Origin: Streptomyces lomondensis
Lineage (GTDB): Bacteria; Actinomycetota; Actinomycetes; Streptomycetales; Streptomycetaceae
Direction of reading: 5' to 3'
DNA: 64,000 nucleotides
NCBI RefSeq assembly: GCF_014651035.1
Contig: NZ_BMWC01000003.1
Location: forward strand, 434,001 to 498,000
Part shown: positions 27,307 through 36,402 of the stretch, one piece after another
Layout: each line of letters begins with the position of its first letter
Position numbering within the stretch: the first letter of the stretch is position 1
The notes under the pieces: model-generated
Seen by the model: the letters and a program-made list of their open reading frames with translations, nothing else
Database searches by the model: none
What the model was told of the DNA's origin: nothing
Program-made: the position numbers and the translations under genes

Positions 27307-28308
27307 TCAGCCGCCGCTGTCCAGATCGTCGCGCCGGCGCAGGATCTCCAGTTCGTGGCCGTCCAGCCGCATCTCGTACAGCTTCCCGCGGGCGTTCTCG
27401 AAGGGCCGGTGGAGGATCATCATCAGCCGGCCGTCGAAGGTGTGGAACAGCATGCCGTGGCCGCTGTCGTCGCGGACCAGCGGCCGGTGTTGCCGCCAGG
27501 GGCCCGTGAGGTCCCCGGATTCCGACACGGCGTACGTCTGCACATAGCCGCCGCTGACCGTGCCGTCCTCGCCGGGCGTGTTCTTCTCGTAGGTCGACCA
27601 CAGCATGAGCAGGGACCCGTCAGGGGTGCGGTACAGCTGAGGGCCGTCGGTGATGTACGGCGGGAGCTGGTGCGGTACGCCGGCGGGGATCTGCTCGCCG
27701 GTCCAGGGCGCGTCCGAGGCCTTGAAGAGGTAGACCGGGTCGCCGACCGTGCGGGACAGGTCCGGGGTCAGCCGGATCGCCTCCATCGTGCCGTCGATGG
27801 TCTGGAGCCACTCGTGCGCGTACACCATCCAGGGCTGCCCGGCCGGGTCGACGTACAGCGTGCCGTCGAGGGTCATCAGGTGCTCGGGCGGGACGGGCCG
27901 GGACGGGTCGAGGACCGTGAAGGGGCCGAGCAGTGAGTCGGAGACCGCCGTGATCGTGCCGCGCATATGGGTCGGGGTCCGGAACGGCACGCCCCACCGG
28001 TTCGGCGGCGGGACCGGAAGCGGCCTGGCCTCGTTGTGCAGCGTCGTGAACAGGTAGTACCTGTCGTCCCACGCGTGCACCTCCGGTGCCCACGCGCCGT
28101 CCGTCGCCCAGATGCCCTCCTGCTCGGCGGTCAAGAAGACCACGACGGGGCTCGTCCAGTCGCGCAGGTCGCGGCTGCGGTAGACCATCGTGCCGGTGCC
28201 GGCCACACCTGACACGGCCGGGACGTTGGACGTGTACAGGTGGTACGTGTGCGTCGCGTCGTCGGCGACGACGAACGGATCGTGCAGCGGCATGTCGGCA
28301 AGCCGCAT
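27307..28308 (-). CDS. GH43-family glycosidase (five-bladed propeller)
   Basis: A 333-aa GH43-type enzyme, probably acting on arabinose- or xylose-containing glycans. The catalytic base Asp10 is in HDPF near the N-terminus. WAPEVH (Glu76) and later propeller blades (LDGTLYVD, DGPQLYRT, GHGMLF) are visible. No signal peptide, so it is intracellular. The exact GH43 subfamily cannot be judged by eye. Confidence 0.85.
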   Translation of the reverse strand: MRLADMPLHDPFVVADDATHTYHLYTSNVPAVSGVAGTGTMVYRSRDLRDWTSPVVVFLTAEQEGIWATDGAWAPEVHAWDDRYYLFTTLHNEARPLPVPPPNRWGVPFRTPTHMRGTITAVSDSLLGPFTVLDPSRPVPPEHLMTLDGTLYVDPAGQPWMVYAHEWLQTIDGTMEAIRLTPDLSRTVGDPVYLFKASDAPWTGEQIPAGVPHQLPPYITDGPQLYRTPDGSLLMLWSTYEKNTPGEDGTVSGGYVQTYAVSESGDLTGPWRQHRPLVRDDSGHGMLFHTFDGRLMMILHRPFENARGKLYEMRLDGHELEILRRRDDLDSGG

Positions 28309-28340
28309 CGGCGAAGGTCCCTTCGGCAGCGCCTAGCCGG

Positions 28341-28877
28341 TCAGATCACACAGCCCGCGTGCGCCAGCGCCTGCTTCAGCAGTACCCCGTGCCCGCCCGG
28401 CATCTCGCTCTGCACCGCCTCCGACAGAGCCTCCTGCGGACTGAACCACACCAGGTCCAGCGCGTCCTGCCGGGGCCGGCAGTCGCCCGTCACCGGCACG
28501 ATGTAGGCGAGGGACACCGCGTGCTGGCGGGGGTCGTGGTACGGCGTGATGCCCTGCGTCGGGAAGTACTCCGCGACCGTGAACGGCTGGAGCGAGGCCG
28601 GGACGCGGGGCAGGGCGACCGGGCCGAGGTCCTTCTCCAGATGGCGCAGCAGGGCGTCGCGGACGCGCTCGTGGTGCAGCACGCGGCCGGAGACCAGTGT
28701 CCGGCTGACCGTACCGTCGGGTCCGATGCGCAGCAGCAGGCCGACGCTGGTGACTTCGCCGCTGTCGTCGACGCGTACCGGGACGGCCTCGACGTACAGG
28801 ATCGGCATGCGGGCGCGCGCCATCTCCAACTCGTCGGAGGACAGCCAGCCGGGCGTGGTTTCGGTCATGTCAGACAT
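28341..28877 (-). CDS. NUDIX-like family protein (DUF4916)
   Basis: A 178-aa protein with a NUDIX-like fold related to DUF4916. Blocks MPILYVEAVPVRVD, GLLLRIGPDG and AVSLAYIVPVTG are seen, but a canonical GX5EX7REUXEEXGU box is not, so hydrolase activity is doubtful. TATGAT ends 6 nt before the ATG, a good -10 for a leaderless mRNA. It sits upstream of GH43 on the same strand, 32 nt apart. Confidence 0.78.
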   Translation of the reverse strand: MSDMTETTPGWLSSDELEMARARMPILYVEAVPVRVDDSGEVTSVGLLLRIGPDGTVSRTLVSGRVLHHERVRDALLRHLEKDLGPVALPRVPASLQPFTVAEYFPTQGITPYHDPRQHAVSLAYIVPVTGDCRPRQDALDLVWFSPQEALSEAVQSEMPGGHGVLLKQALAHAGCVI

Positions 28878-28952
28878 CGCTTGATCATACTTTCAGCCGT
28901 TCGGACTTCCTGGGTAGCCGCTCCAGGAGAACTGTGACCGGCCCCACGCGCG

Positions 28953-29765
28953 TCAGGGCTTCACGGCCACCGCGCCGTACTGCGGCACCAGCACGGCCGA
29001 GCCGGGCTCGGCGCGCCACTGCCCGCACGACACCATGCCCGGTTCGAGCAGCTCCAGGCCGTCGAGGAACGCGGCGATGTCCGCGCCGCCGCGGGCCGTG
29101 ATCGGGGGAGTGGCGTTCTCGTTCCAGAACTTCATGGCCGGGATCTGGCCGGCGCCGCCGAGCTCGTCGTCGAAGGTCGGGTGGGTGAGGACCAGGAAGC
29201 TGCCGGAGGGGACCGCGGCCATCACCCGGCGCACGATGTCCAGGGCCTTCTCGGTGTCCAGGACGAAGTTGAGGATGCCCAGCATCATCACGGCGACGGG
29301 CCGGGTCAGGTCGAGAGTGTGCCCGGCCCGTTCAAGGATGGCGTCCGGGTCGTGGACGTCGGCGTCGATGTAGGCGGTGGCGCCGTCGCTGGTGCCGGTC
29401 AGCAGGGTGCGGGCGTGCGCCAGCACGATCGGGTCGTTGTCGACGTAGACGATCCGTGCGTCGGGTGCGATCCGCTGGGCGATCTCGTGGGTGTTGTCCG
29501 CCGTCGGCAGGCCAGTGCCGATGTCCAGGAACTGCCGCACTCCGCGCTCGCCGGCCAGGAACGACACGGCCCGGCCCAGGAACTCCCGGTCCGCCCGGGC
29601 GATGTCCCGGATGATCGGGAACATGCCGGCGACGTGCTCGCCGACCTGCTGGTCGACCTCGTAGTTGTCCTTGCCGCCGATCCAGTAGTTCCACACGCGC
29701 GCGTTGTGCGCCACACCGGTGTTCAGTCTCGCCGACCCGCTCGGCGGGGTGTGGCTCTCACTCAC
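28953..29765 (-). CDS. DUF574 SAM-dependent methyltransferase
   Basis: A 270-aa member of the large actinobacterial DUF574 methyltransferase family. NARVWNYWIGGKDN near the N-terminus is the family signature. SAM-binding motif I is FLDIGTGLP and the acidic loop is VYVDNDP. GTG 29765 is chosen for the GAGGAAGAGAC ribosome site. Streptomyces carry many paralogues, often next to regulatory genes; the substrate is unknown. Confidence 0.88.
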   Translation of the reverse strand: MSESHTPPSGSARLNTGVAHNARVWNYWIGGKDNYEVDQQVGEHVAGMFPIIRDIARADREFLGRAVSFLAGERGVRQFLDIGTGLPTADNTHEIAQRIAPDARIVYVDNDPIVLAHARTLLTGTSDGATAYIDADVHDPDAILERAGHTLDLTRPVAVMMLGILNFVLDTEKALDIVRRVMAAVPSGSFLVLTHPTFDDELGGAGQIPAMKFWNENATPPITARGGADIAAFLDGLELLEPGMVSCGQWRAEPGSAVLVPQYGAVAVKP

Positions 29766-29910
29766 GTCTCTTCCTCTCCTCGCACGAGCGACCGAAACCG
29801 GCCATCGCCGCCATTGTGCCGCTCCGATGATCACGCTGTCCCGGGAATCGGCAGAGGCGGTGGGGCCGTCGGTGTGCGGCGGGGGAGCGCCACGGGGCCT
29901 GTGGCCCGGT

Positions 29911-30726
29911 TCAGTTGGGGCTGGCGGCGGGTGTCCGGCCGGCGAGGACGTCCTCCAGGCGCTGGGTGCCGAGCCGTGCCGCCTGCCCGGTGGAGTCCTG
30001 CTCGTCCCCGTCGAGCCCGCCCGCCGTGACGGTGATCGCGTTGTTGCCGACGCGTACGGCGGCGACGTCCAGGGTGAGCGTGGCCTCCGTGCCCCCGATG
30101 GGGCCCCGCACCGTCACGCGCAGGCCCTCACGGGCGTCGCCCACCTTCGGCAGCGAGGCGTCGACGACCTGGACGGTGCGCTGGTCGCGGCCGTCGGTCA
30201 CGGTGAACTCGTCGCACTCCTGCGGCAGGCCCGCCATCCAGTTCAGGGACTCCTGCGGGTCGGTCCGGTCGTAGGAGGCGACCTGGTACAGCAGGCGCGA
30301 GTCGCCCTGTGTGAAGCCGCGCAGCGCGGACACGCCCGACGGCCTGCCCAGCAGATCGTCGTCGAAGAGGGAGTCCAGGAGCCGTTGGCAGTCGGCGGCC
30401 TGGGCCTTGGCGGTGAGGAAGTCGGAGACGTCCACCCTGCCGATGAGCAGGCTGTCGTGCCAGTTCTGGACCTCCGTCTCCTTCACCTGGGTCCAGTCGT
30501 CCTCGATGTCGGCCTCGGTGATCAGCGCCGTCCGCGCGCCGCCCTCGCTGAGGGTGGCGGCGGGGGAGGGGGTCTGCTGCTTCCCGGCGACCTGTGACGC
30601 GGTGACGCCCGGGACGCGCGAGCCGTCCTCGCCGCCGTCGTCCGAGCAGGCGGCGGTGGCCAGCAGCGTGCCCGCCGCCAGTGCGCAGGAGAGGACGCGG
30701 GCGAGCCAGGTCGGACGACGGGCCAT
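29911..30726 (-). CDS. Putative lipoprotein
   Basis: A 271-aa protein with a lipoprotein signal (positively charged start, hydrophobic stretch, LLATAAC with Cys27). An extracellular domain follows, with no catalytic motif I recognise; it resembles sensor-type ligand-binding domains in Streptomyces. AGGAGG lies ahead of the ATG. The two-component response-regulator gene lies 110 nt upstream on the same strand, so it may be a regulated or sensing partner. Confidence 0.72.
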   Translation of the reverse strand: MARRPTWLARVLSCALAAGTLLATAACSDDGGEDGSRVPGVTASQVAGKQQTPSPAATLSEGGARTALITEADIEDDWTQVKETEVQNWHDSLLIGRVDVSDFLTAKAQAADCQRLLDSLFDDDLLGRPSGVSALRGFTQGDSRLLYQVASYDRTDPQESLNWMAGLPQECDEFTVTDGRDQRTVQVVDASLPKVGDAREGLRVTVRGPIGGTEATLTLDVAAVRVGNNAITVTAGGLDGDEQDSTGQAARLGTQRLEDVLAGRTPAASPN

Positions 30727-30836
30727 CGGGAGTGCCTCCTGAGAACGTGACGCGTGTCCTCAGCGCACCACCGGCACCGACGGCCCACCACCGGCACCGG
30801 ACTGTTCGGGTGAGCGCCACCCAGGGTGCGGACGCC

Positions 30837-31580
30837 TCACGCTTCGGCCCGGGCGTGCCCGTTCTGCCATGCCCAGGCCGCGATCTCGACGCGGTTCCGG
30901 GCGGCCAGCTTGACCTGGACGCTGGACAGGTGCGCCTTGACCGTGGAGAGGGAGACGTACAGTTCGGCCGCGATCTCGGCGTTCGTGCGGCCGAGGGCGA
31001 CCAGGCGGACCACGTCCAGCTCGCGTTCGGTCAGCGGCTCCTGGAGCGGGGCCGAGGGAGCCGGGGACACCGGCCGCGCGGGACGGTCGGCGGGCGTCGC
31101 GGCCGCGGTGACGTGCTTGAGCAACCGGACCGTGACCGACGGGGAGACCAGCGAGTCGCCCGCCGCGGCGGCGCGGACGGCCTCCGCGAGGAGGGTCGGC
31201 CCGGAGTCCTTGAGCAGGAAGCCGCAGGCGCCCCCGCGCAGCGCGCCGTACACGTACTCGTCGAGGTCGAAGGTGGTGACCACGACCACCCGCATGGGGT
31301 CGGCGACCTCGGGCCCGGCCAGCAGCCGGGTCGCCTCCAGGCCGTCCAGCTTCGGCATCCGGATGTCCAGCAGGCACACGTCCGGGCGCTCGCGGCGGGC
31401 CAGCGCCACGGCCTCCTCGCCGTCGCGGGCCTCGGCGACCACGGTGATGTCCGGCTGGGCGTCGAGGAAGAACCGGAATCCGGTGCGGACCATGTCCTGG
31501 TCGTCCGCGATGAGCACCCGGATGGGAGCGCCGGAGCGGCCGGCGGCGCCGGACTGGCCTGGTGGGACGGGGGTCGTCAT
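30837..31580 (-). CDS. NarL/FixJ-type response regulator
   Basis: A 247-aa regulator. The receiver domain has the acidic pocket IADDQD and phospho-acceptor Asp72 in CLLDIRMPKLDG. The LuxR-type DNA-binding domain is at about residues 180-240 (LTERELDVVRLVALGRTNAE). A Pro/Ala linker joins them. Its cognate kinase is most likely the divergent gene at 32126, with a small DUF4333 gene between them. Confidence 0.93.
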   Translation of the reverse strand: MTTPVPPGQSGAAGRSGAPIRVLIADDQDMVRTGFRFFLDAQPDITVVAEARDGEEAVALARRERPDVCLLDIRMPKLDGLEATRLLAGPEVADPMRVVVVTTFDLDEYVYGALRGGACGFLLKDSGPTLLAEAVRAAAAGDSLVSPSVTVRLLKHVTAAATPADRPARPVSPAPSAPLQEPLTERELDVVRLVALGRTNAEIAAELYVSLSTVKAHLSSVQVKLAARNRVEIAAWAWQNGHARAEA

Positions 31581-31598
31581 GGCTCGATCATGCCTCGG

Positions 31599-31970
31599 TC
31601 AGCGCTCGAACTTCCAGGTGACGGAGTGACTGTCGGCCTTCACGACACGCACCGGAATGTCGACGGCCCGCCCGTCGCCGCCCTCGCCGGTACAGGTGAT
31701 CATCGCCCCGGCCACGGCCTTCAGGCCCCTCGGGCAGGACACGTGCGAGACCTCCTTCCCCACCCAGGGCAGCGCGTGGTACCTGCCCTCGGTGCGGCCC
31801 GCGACCACGTTCGCCGCCAGGGCCCGGTGGCCGTCCACGGTCACGGAGGTGTACCTGTCCAGCTCGCTGGTCGACTCGGCGCCGGCCAGCAGATGCGTGC
31901 CGACGGCACCGACGGCGACCAGGGCGACCGCGCCGCCGACGACCGAGACGAGGAACTTGTCGCGCTGCAT
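31599..31970 (-). CDS. DUF4333-domain membrane-anchored protein
   Basis: A 123-aa protein with an N-terminal transmembrane helix (about residues 7-29) and a DUF4333 domain. Two Cys residues (SCPRG, ITCTG) probably form a disulfide outside the cell. AGGAGTTCCCG precedes the ATG. It is 18 nt upstream of the response regulator gene and divergent from the kinase gene, so it may tune the two-component system (inference). Confidence 0.82.
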   Translation of the reverse strand: MQRDKFLVSVVGGAVALVAVGAVGTHLLAGAESTSELDRYTSVTVDGHRALAANVVAGRTEGRYHALPWVGKEVSHVSCPRGLKAVAGAMITCTGEGGDGRAVDIPVRVVKADSHSVTWKFER

Positions 31971-32125
31971 CGGGAACTCCTGCCGATCCGGAGGGTGGTG
32001 GACGTGGCTCCACCCTCGCCCGGGGGCCCGGGCGCGCGCCTCGGCCGAACGGCCACACCCGCAGGCCGGGCCCTCGGCCGATCGGCCGATCCCGCCGGCC
32101 AGGGGCCTCGCATACCGTGATCCGC

Positions 32126-33289
32126 ATGAGATCCACCTCTCCACGGGGCTGCGTGCGGGGCTTCGGCGTCGGCTTCCTGGTGGCGGCCTCGGCCTACGAC
32201 CTGCTGATCGCGGGCGGGTTCGGCCACGCCCCCTGGCCACCGGCGGCGGTGCTGCTCGCCGGGCTCGCCGCCGTGCTGTGGCCGGCCGGCCGCAGGCCGC
32301 GATGGCTCACCCCGCAGCTGCGTACCGCCGTACCCGCCGCGGTCTCCGTGCTCTTCACGACCGGGGTGCTGCTGGCCGGATACACGAAGGTGCCGTCCGG
32401 GCCGGGCGAGGTGCTGATCCTGCTCAGCCTGCTGTTCGTCGCCGTACGCCACTGCCCGTGGCCCTGGGCCCTGCTGTGCGGGGTGCTCGACGCGGTCGCG
32501 CTGCTCCTGCTGCCGGTGCGGTACTTCCGGTCGCTCGACGAGGAGGTGCTCGCCTTCTCCGTGGTCGGCCTGGTCCTGGTCGGGATCACCGCCGGGCTCG
32601 CCGGATACCTGCGCTCCCTGGACTACCGGCGCACCGTCGCGGTCGGCGAAACCCGCCGCGCCGAACGCGTCGCCATCGCCGCCGACCTGCACGACTTCGT
32701 CGCCCACCATGTCACCGGGATCCTCGTGCAGACCCAGATGGCCCGCATGATGGCGGCCCGGCAGCCGCAGGACCTCGACCCCGTCCTGGCCGGCATCGAG
32801 CGGGCCGCGACCGAGGCACTGGCGTCCATGCGGCGCACCGTGGGCGTGCTGCGCGACACGGGGCCCGAGGCCGCCGACCGCCGTCCCGTCGGCGACCTGG
32901 CCGGCATCACCGACCTGGTCGAGGGCTTCGCGAGCCCCGGCCAGAAGGCCGTCCTGCATCGCGACCCGGCGGTCTGCGACGACCTGCCGCACGAGGTGCA
33001 GGCGGCGGCCTTCCGGGTCGTGCAGGAGGCGCTGACCAACGTACGGCGGCACGCGGCCGACGCCACGGAGGTCACCGTCCGCCTGGCCTGTCCCGGCGAC
33101 CGGCTGGAGGTCACGGTGGCGGACGACGGCCGCGGCGGCACCCAGCTCCCCGAGGCCGCCCACGGCGGCGGCTTCGGCCTCGTCGGCCTGCGGGAGCGGG
33201 TCACCGCGCTGGGCGGCACCCTGCACGCAGGGCCGCGGGCGGGGGCGGGCTGGCAGGTGACGGCGACCTTCCCGGTCGGCAGGGCGTGA
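32126..33289 (+). CDS. Two-component sensor histidine kinase (HisKA_3)
   Basis: A 387-aa NarL-partner kinase. About five transmembrane helices lie in the first 165 residues. The phospho-acceptor is His189 in DLHDFVAHHVTG. The ATPase domain includes QEALTNVRRHA (N-box), VADDGRGG and GFGLVGLRERV. TACCGT ends 7 nt before the ATG, consistent with leaderless transcription; a GTG 9 nt upstream is an alternative. It pairs with the response regulator at 30837. Confidence 0.92.
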   Translation: MRSTSPRGCVRGFGVGFLVAASAYDLLIAGGFGHAPWPPAAVLLAGLAAVLWPAGRRPRWLTPQLRTAVPAAVSVLFTTGVLLAGYTKVPSGPGEVLILLSLLFVAVRHCPWPWALLCGVLDAVALLLLPVRYFRSLDEEVLAFSVVGLVLVGITAGLAGYLRSLDYRRTVAVGETRRAERVAIAADLHDFVAHHVTGILVQTQMARMMAARQPQDLDPVLAGIERAATEALASMRRTVGVLRDTGPEAADRRPVGDLAGITDLVEGFASPGQKAVLHRDPAVCDDLPHEVQAAAFRVVQEALTNVRRHAADATEVTVRLACPGDRLEVTVADDGRGGTQLPEAAHGGGFGLVGLRERVTALGGTLHAGPRAGAGWQVTATFPVGRA

Positions 33290-33326
33290 GGCGAATTCCG
33301 GGCTCTCTGGCGTGGCGCGCGGCGCG

Positions 33327-33364
33327 GGCTGTTCAATGAAGCTGCGGCTGTTCAGTGAAGCTGC
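33327..33364 (+). promoter_or_regulatory. Tandem 19-bp operator, TTCAnTGAA core
   Basis: Two adjacent 19-nt copies (GGCTGTTCAATGAAGCTGC and GGCTGTTCAGTGAAGCTGC) differ at one base. Each holds the palindrome TTCA-N-TGAA. A related GTTCAGTGA lies at 34027-34035, over the regulator's stop and next to the promoter of the following operon. Probably bound by the XRE-cupin regulator at 33394. Confidence 0.6.
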
Positions 33365-33393
33365 ACACGCCGCCCCGTGGAAAGGAGCCGCCC

Positions 33394-34035
33394 GTGTCTC
33401 CCGCCGTCGTGCCGCCCGTCGGCGCGCGCATCCGGCAGGCGCGCCTGGAGCGCGGGACGAGCCTGCGCGCGCTCGCCCGGGAGATCGGCGTGTCGGCGAG
33501 CCTCGTGTCGCAGATCGAGACCGGCAAGAGCCAGCCGTCCGTCAGCACGCTGTACGCGATCACCACGGCCCTCGGGATCTCCGTCGAGTCCCTCTTCGAC
33601 GCCCGTGAGGCCACCGGAGCGACGGCGCTCGCGGCGGGGCAGGGCACCGTCCCGCACGCCCTCGCCGCCTTCGCCCCCGACCCGGGCCGCCGGATCGGCC
33701 CCCTGGTCGGCGCGGGCGAGCGCGAGACGCTGGAGCTGGACTCCGGGGTCGTATGGGAGCGGCTCGGGCGGGTGCCGGGCGCGGATGCCGACTTCCTGCT
33801 GGTGACGTACCGGCCCGGCGGCGCCTCCTCCGGCTCCGGCGCGCTGATGCGGCACGCGGGCACCGAGTACGGCTATCTGACCTCCGGCGAACTGATCCTC
33901 ACCCTCGGCTTCGACGAGTACACGGTCCGGCCGGGCGACTCCGTCTGCTTCGAGTCGACGACACCCCACCGTTACCGCAACGATGGAGAGGTACCCGCTG
34001 TGGGCGTCTGGTTCGTGTCCGGCGATGTTCAGTGA
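33394..34035 (+). CDS. XRE-cupin regulator of the M24-E1-amidohydrolase operon
   Basis: A 213-aa regulator. The helix-turn-helix lies at about residues 10-66 (TSLRALAREIGVSASLVSQIE). A cupin domain covers about 130-212 (GTEYGYLTSGELIL, PHRYRN). GTG 33394 has AAGGAG upstream. Tandem operators lie just ahead and a perfect TTGACA promoter starts just after its stop, so it probably autoregulates and controls the downstream operon. Ligand unknown. Confidence 0.88.
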   Translation: MSPAVVPPVGARIRQARLERGTSLRALAREIGVSASLVSQIETGKSQPSVSTLYAITTALGISVESLFDAREATGATALAAGQGTVPHALAAFAPDPGRRIGPLVGAGERETLELDSGVVWERLGRVPGADADFLLVTYRPGGASSGSGALMRHAGTEYGYLTSGELILTLGFDEYTVRPGDSVCFESTTPHRYRNDGEVPAVGVWFVSGDVQ

Positions 34036-34038
34036 CAC

Positions 34039-34067
34039 TTGACACCCGTACTACCCGGGCGTTCACT
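34039..34067 (+). promoter_or_regulatory. Sigma70-type promoter of the M24-SDR operon
   Basis: TTGACA (34039-34044), a 17-bp spacer and TTCACT (34062-34067). The predicted start is near 34074, 14 nt before the ATG. It overlaps the GTTCAGTGA half of the regulator operator, which suggests direct repression. Confidence 0.6.
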
Positions 34068-34087
34068 CCGAAGTGGGGGTGGTCGCC

Positions 34088-35425
34088 ATGGCGATCCACA
34101 CATACGGACCCAACGCCGTCGACTGGGAAGAGCGCATCGACCTGGACCGGCTGCGCGGGCAGCGGCTGGCCCGGCTGCGCGAGTCCCTGAACCGCTCCGA
34201 GCTGGGCGCCGTGCTCAGCTTCGACTTCGCCAACATCCGCTATATGACGGCCACCCACATCGGTACCTGGGCGATGGACAAGCTGATCCGCTTCGCCCTG
34301 CTGGTACGCGGCGGCGAACCGGTCGTCTGGGACTTCGGCTCCGCCGCCCGCCACCACCAGCTGTACAACCCGTGGCTCGACTACAGCGACGGCAAGGGCG
34401 GCCCGCCCACCGGCGCCCGCGCCGGCATCTCGACCCTGCGCGGGGCCTTCCACCCGGACGCGGGCATCGCCGAGGACGTCGCCGCGAAGATCGCCGCCGA
34501 GCTGCGCGACCACGGGCTCGCCGGCGAACCGCTCGGCGTCGACGTCGCCGAGATGCCGGTCCTCGCCGCGCTGCGCGCCGAGGGCATCGACGTCGTCGAC
34601 GGGCAGCAGGTGTTCCTGGAGGCCCGCCGCATCAAGACCGGCGACGAGATCGCCCTGCTCACCCAGGCCTGCGCGATGGTCGACGCGGCCTACGAGGAGC
34701 TGTACGGCCACCTGCGGCCCGGTGTGCGTGAGAACGAGTGCGTGGGCGTGGTCAGCAAGGTGCTGTACGACCTCGGCAGCGAGTACGTGGAGGGCGTCAA
34801 CGCCATCTCGGGCGAGCGCTGTTCACCGCATCCGCACGTCTACAGCGACCGGCTGATCCGCCCCGGCGACCCCGCCTTCTTCGACATCCTGCACAGCCAC
34901 CTCGGCTACCGCACCTGCTACTACCGGACCTTCGCCGTGGGCAGCGCCTCCCGCGCGCAGCGGGACGCCTATGTGCGCTGCCGCCAGTACATGGACGAGG
35001 CGATCGCCCTCGTCCGGCCGGGGGCCACCACCGCCGACATCGTCCGGGTGTGGCCGCGCGCCGAGGAGTTCGGCTTCGCCGACGAGACCGCCGCCTTCGC
35101 CCTCCAGTACGGCCACGGCGTCGGCTTGTCGATCTGGGAGAAGCCGATCTTCAGCCGCCTGGTCTCCCTCGACCACCCCGAAGTCCTCGAAGAGGGCATG
35201 GTGTTCGCCCTGGAGACGTACTGGCCGGCCGCCGACGGCTGGTCCGCCGCCCGGATCGAGGAGGAACTGGTCGTCACCGCCGACGGCTGCGAGGTCATCA
35301 CCAAGTTCCCGGCGGAGGAACTGCTGGTGGCGGGCCGCAAGTACTGGACGGTGGGCGGCGAGCTGAACACCCGGCGCGAGGCGCAGTCCCACCTCAACAC
35401 CTCGCGTGGCAACGGGGCGGACTGA
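34088..35425 (+). CDS. M24-fold ('pita-bread') hydrolase with altered metal site
   Basis: A 445-aa M24-fold protein. The N-terminal creatinase-like domain (about 30-190) contains FDFANIRYMTATHIGTW. The C-terminal domain keeps Asp266, His343 (GHGVGL), Glu376 (LETYWP) and Glu391 (RIEEEL). The second metal Asp of the family (the DxTRT motif) is replaced: the segment reads GYRTCYYRT with Cys277. Overall it looks closer to DddP-, creatinase- or ectoine-hydrolase-like members than to Xaa-Pro peptidases, so a C-N or C-S bond in a small molecule is a likelier target (inference). The stop and the E1-alpha ATG share one base. Confidence 0.82.
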   Translation: MAIHTYGPNAVDWEERIDLDRLRGQRLARLRESLNRSELGAVLSFDFANIRYMTATHIGTWAMDKLIRFALLVRGGEPVVWDFGSAARHHQLYNPWLDYSDGKGGPPTGARAGISTLRGAFHPDAGIAEDVAAKIAAELRDHGLAGEPLGVDVAEMPVLAALRAEGIDVVDGQQVFLEARRIKTGDEIALLTQACAMVDAAYEELYGHLRPGVRENECVGVVSKVLYDLGSEYVEGVNAISGERCSPHPHVYSDRLIRPGDPAFFDILHSHLGYRTCYYRTFAVGSASRAQRDAYVRCRQYMDEAIALVRPGATTADIVRVWPRAEEFGFADETAAFALQYGHGVGLSIWEKPIFSRLVSLDHPEVLEEGMVFALETYWPAADGWSAARIEEELVVTADGCEVITKFPAEELLVAGRKYWTVGGELNTRREAQSHLNTSRGNGAD

Positions 35426-36402
35426 TGGACACCGCCGAACTCCTCGCCTGCTACGAGCAGATGGCCCTCATCCGCCGTACGGAGAAGGCCGCCCACGACC
35501 TGTTCCTCCAGGGCCTGGTGAAGGGCACCACCCATCTCGCCGCCGGACAGGAGGCGATCGCCGTGGGCGCGAGCGCCGCCCTGCGCCCGGACGACTATGT
35601 GTTCGCCACCTATAGGGGCCACCACCATGCCCTCGCCCGGGGCGCCACCCCCGAGGAGTGCCTCGCCGAGCTGATGAGCCGGGCGACCGGGCTGTGCCGG
35701 GCCAAGGGCGGCTCCATGCACCTGACCAAGGCGGCCACCGGCATGCTCGGCTCGTACGCCATCGTCGGCGCGCACCTGCCGATGGCGGTCGGCGCGGCCT
35801 GGTCGGCCCGGCTGCGCGGCACGGAGCAGCTCGCGGTGGCGTTCTTCGGTGACGGCGCGACCAACATCGGCGCCTTCCACGAGTCGCTCAATCTGGCCGC
35901 CGTGTGGAAGCTGCCGGTGCTGTTCGTCTGCGAGAACAACCTGTACATGGAGTACACGCCGATCGCCGACGTCACGGCCGTCCCCCGGCCCGCCGCCGAC
36001 CGGGCACCCGCCCACGGCATCCCGGGCGAGGTCGTCGACGGCAACGACGTCGTTGCCGTCGAGGAGGCGGTGGCCCGGCTCGCGCGCCGGGCCCGGGCCG
36101 GAGACGGGCCCGCCGTGCTGGAGGCCGAGACCTACCGGCACTTCGGGCACAGCCGCGCCGACCCGGCGGCCTACCGCCCGGCCGAGGAGGTCGAGCGGTG
36201 GCTCGAGCACGACCCGCTGGACCTGGCGCGGGGGCGGCTCGCCGAGCTGGGGGTCGGGGAGGGGACGGTCGCTGAGGCCGACGCGCGGGCCCGGGCCGTC
36301 GTGGAGCGGGCCGTCGAGGCGGCCAAGGCCGCGCCGGCGCCCGATCCGCGGGAGGCGCTGACCGACGTGTGGGCGGACGGAGGTGCCGCATGGCGGACGT
36401 GA
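35425..36402 (+). CDS. ThDP-dependent dehydrogenase E1-alpha subunit
   Basis: A 325-aa E1-alpha protein of the pyruvate/acetoin dehydrogenase type. The ThDP/Mg motif is GDGATNIGAFHE (from about residue 142), followed by the CENN segment. The substrate-channel FATYRGHHHALARG block is conserved. With E1-beta it should decarboxylate a 2-oxo acid or cleave an acyloin-like C-C bond. No E2 or E3 gene is in the operon. It overlaps the M24 stop by 1 nt and E1-beta by 13 nt. Confidence 0.9.
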   Translation: MDTAELLACYEQMALIRRTEKAAHDLFLQGLVKGTTHLAAGQEAIAVGASAALRPDDYVFATYRGHHHALARGATPEECLAELMSRATGLCRAKGGSMHLTKAATGMLGSYAIVGAHLPMAVGAAWSARLRGTEQLAVAFFGDGATNIGAFHESLNLAAVWKLPVLFVCENNLYMEYTPIADVTAVPRPAADRAPAHGIPGEVVDGNDVVAVEEAVARLARRARAGDGPAVLEAETYRHFGHSRADPAAYRPAEEVERWLEHDPLDLARGRLAELGVGEGTVAEADARARAVVERAVEAAKAAPAPDPREALTDVWADGGAAWRT

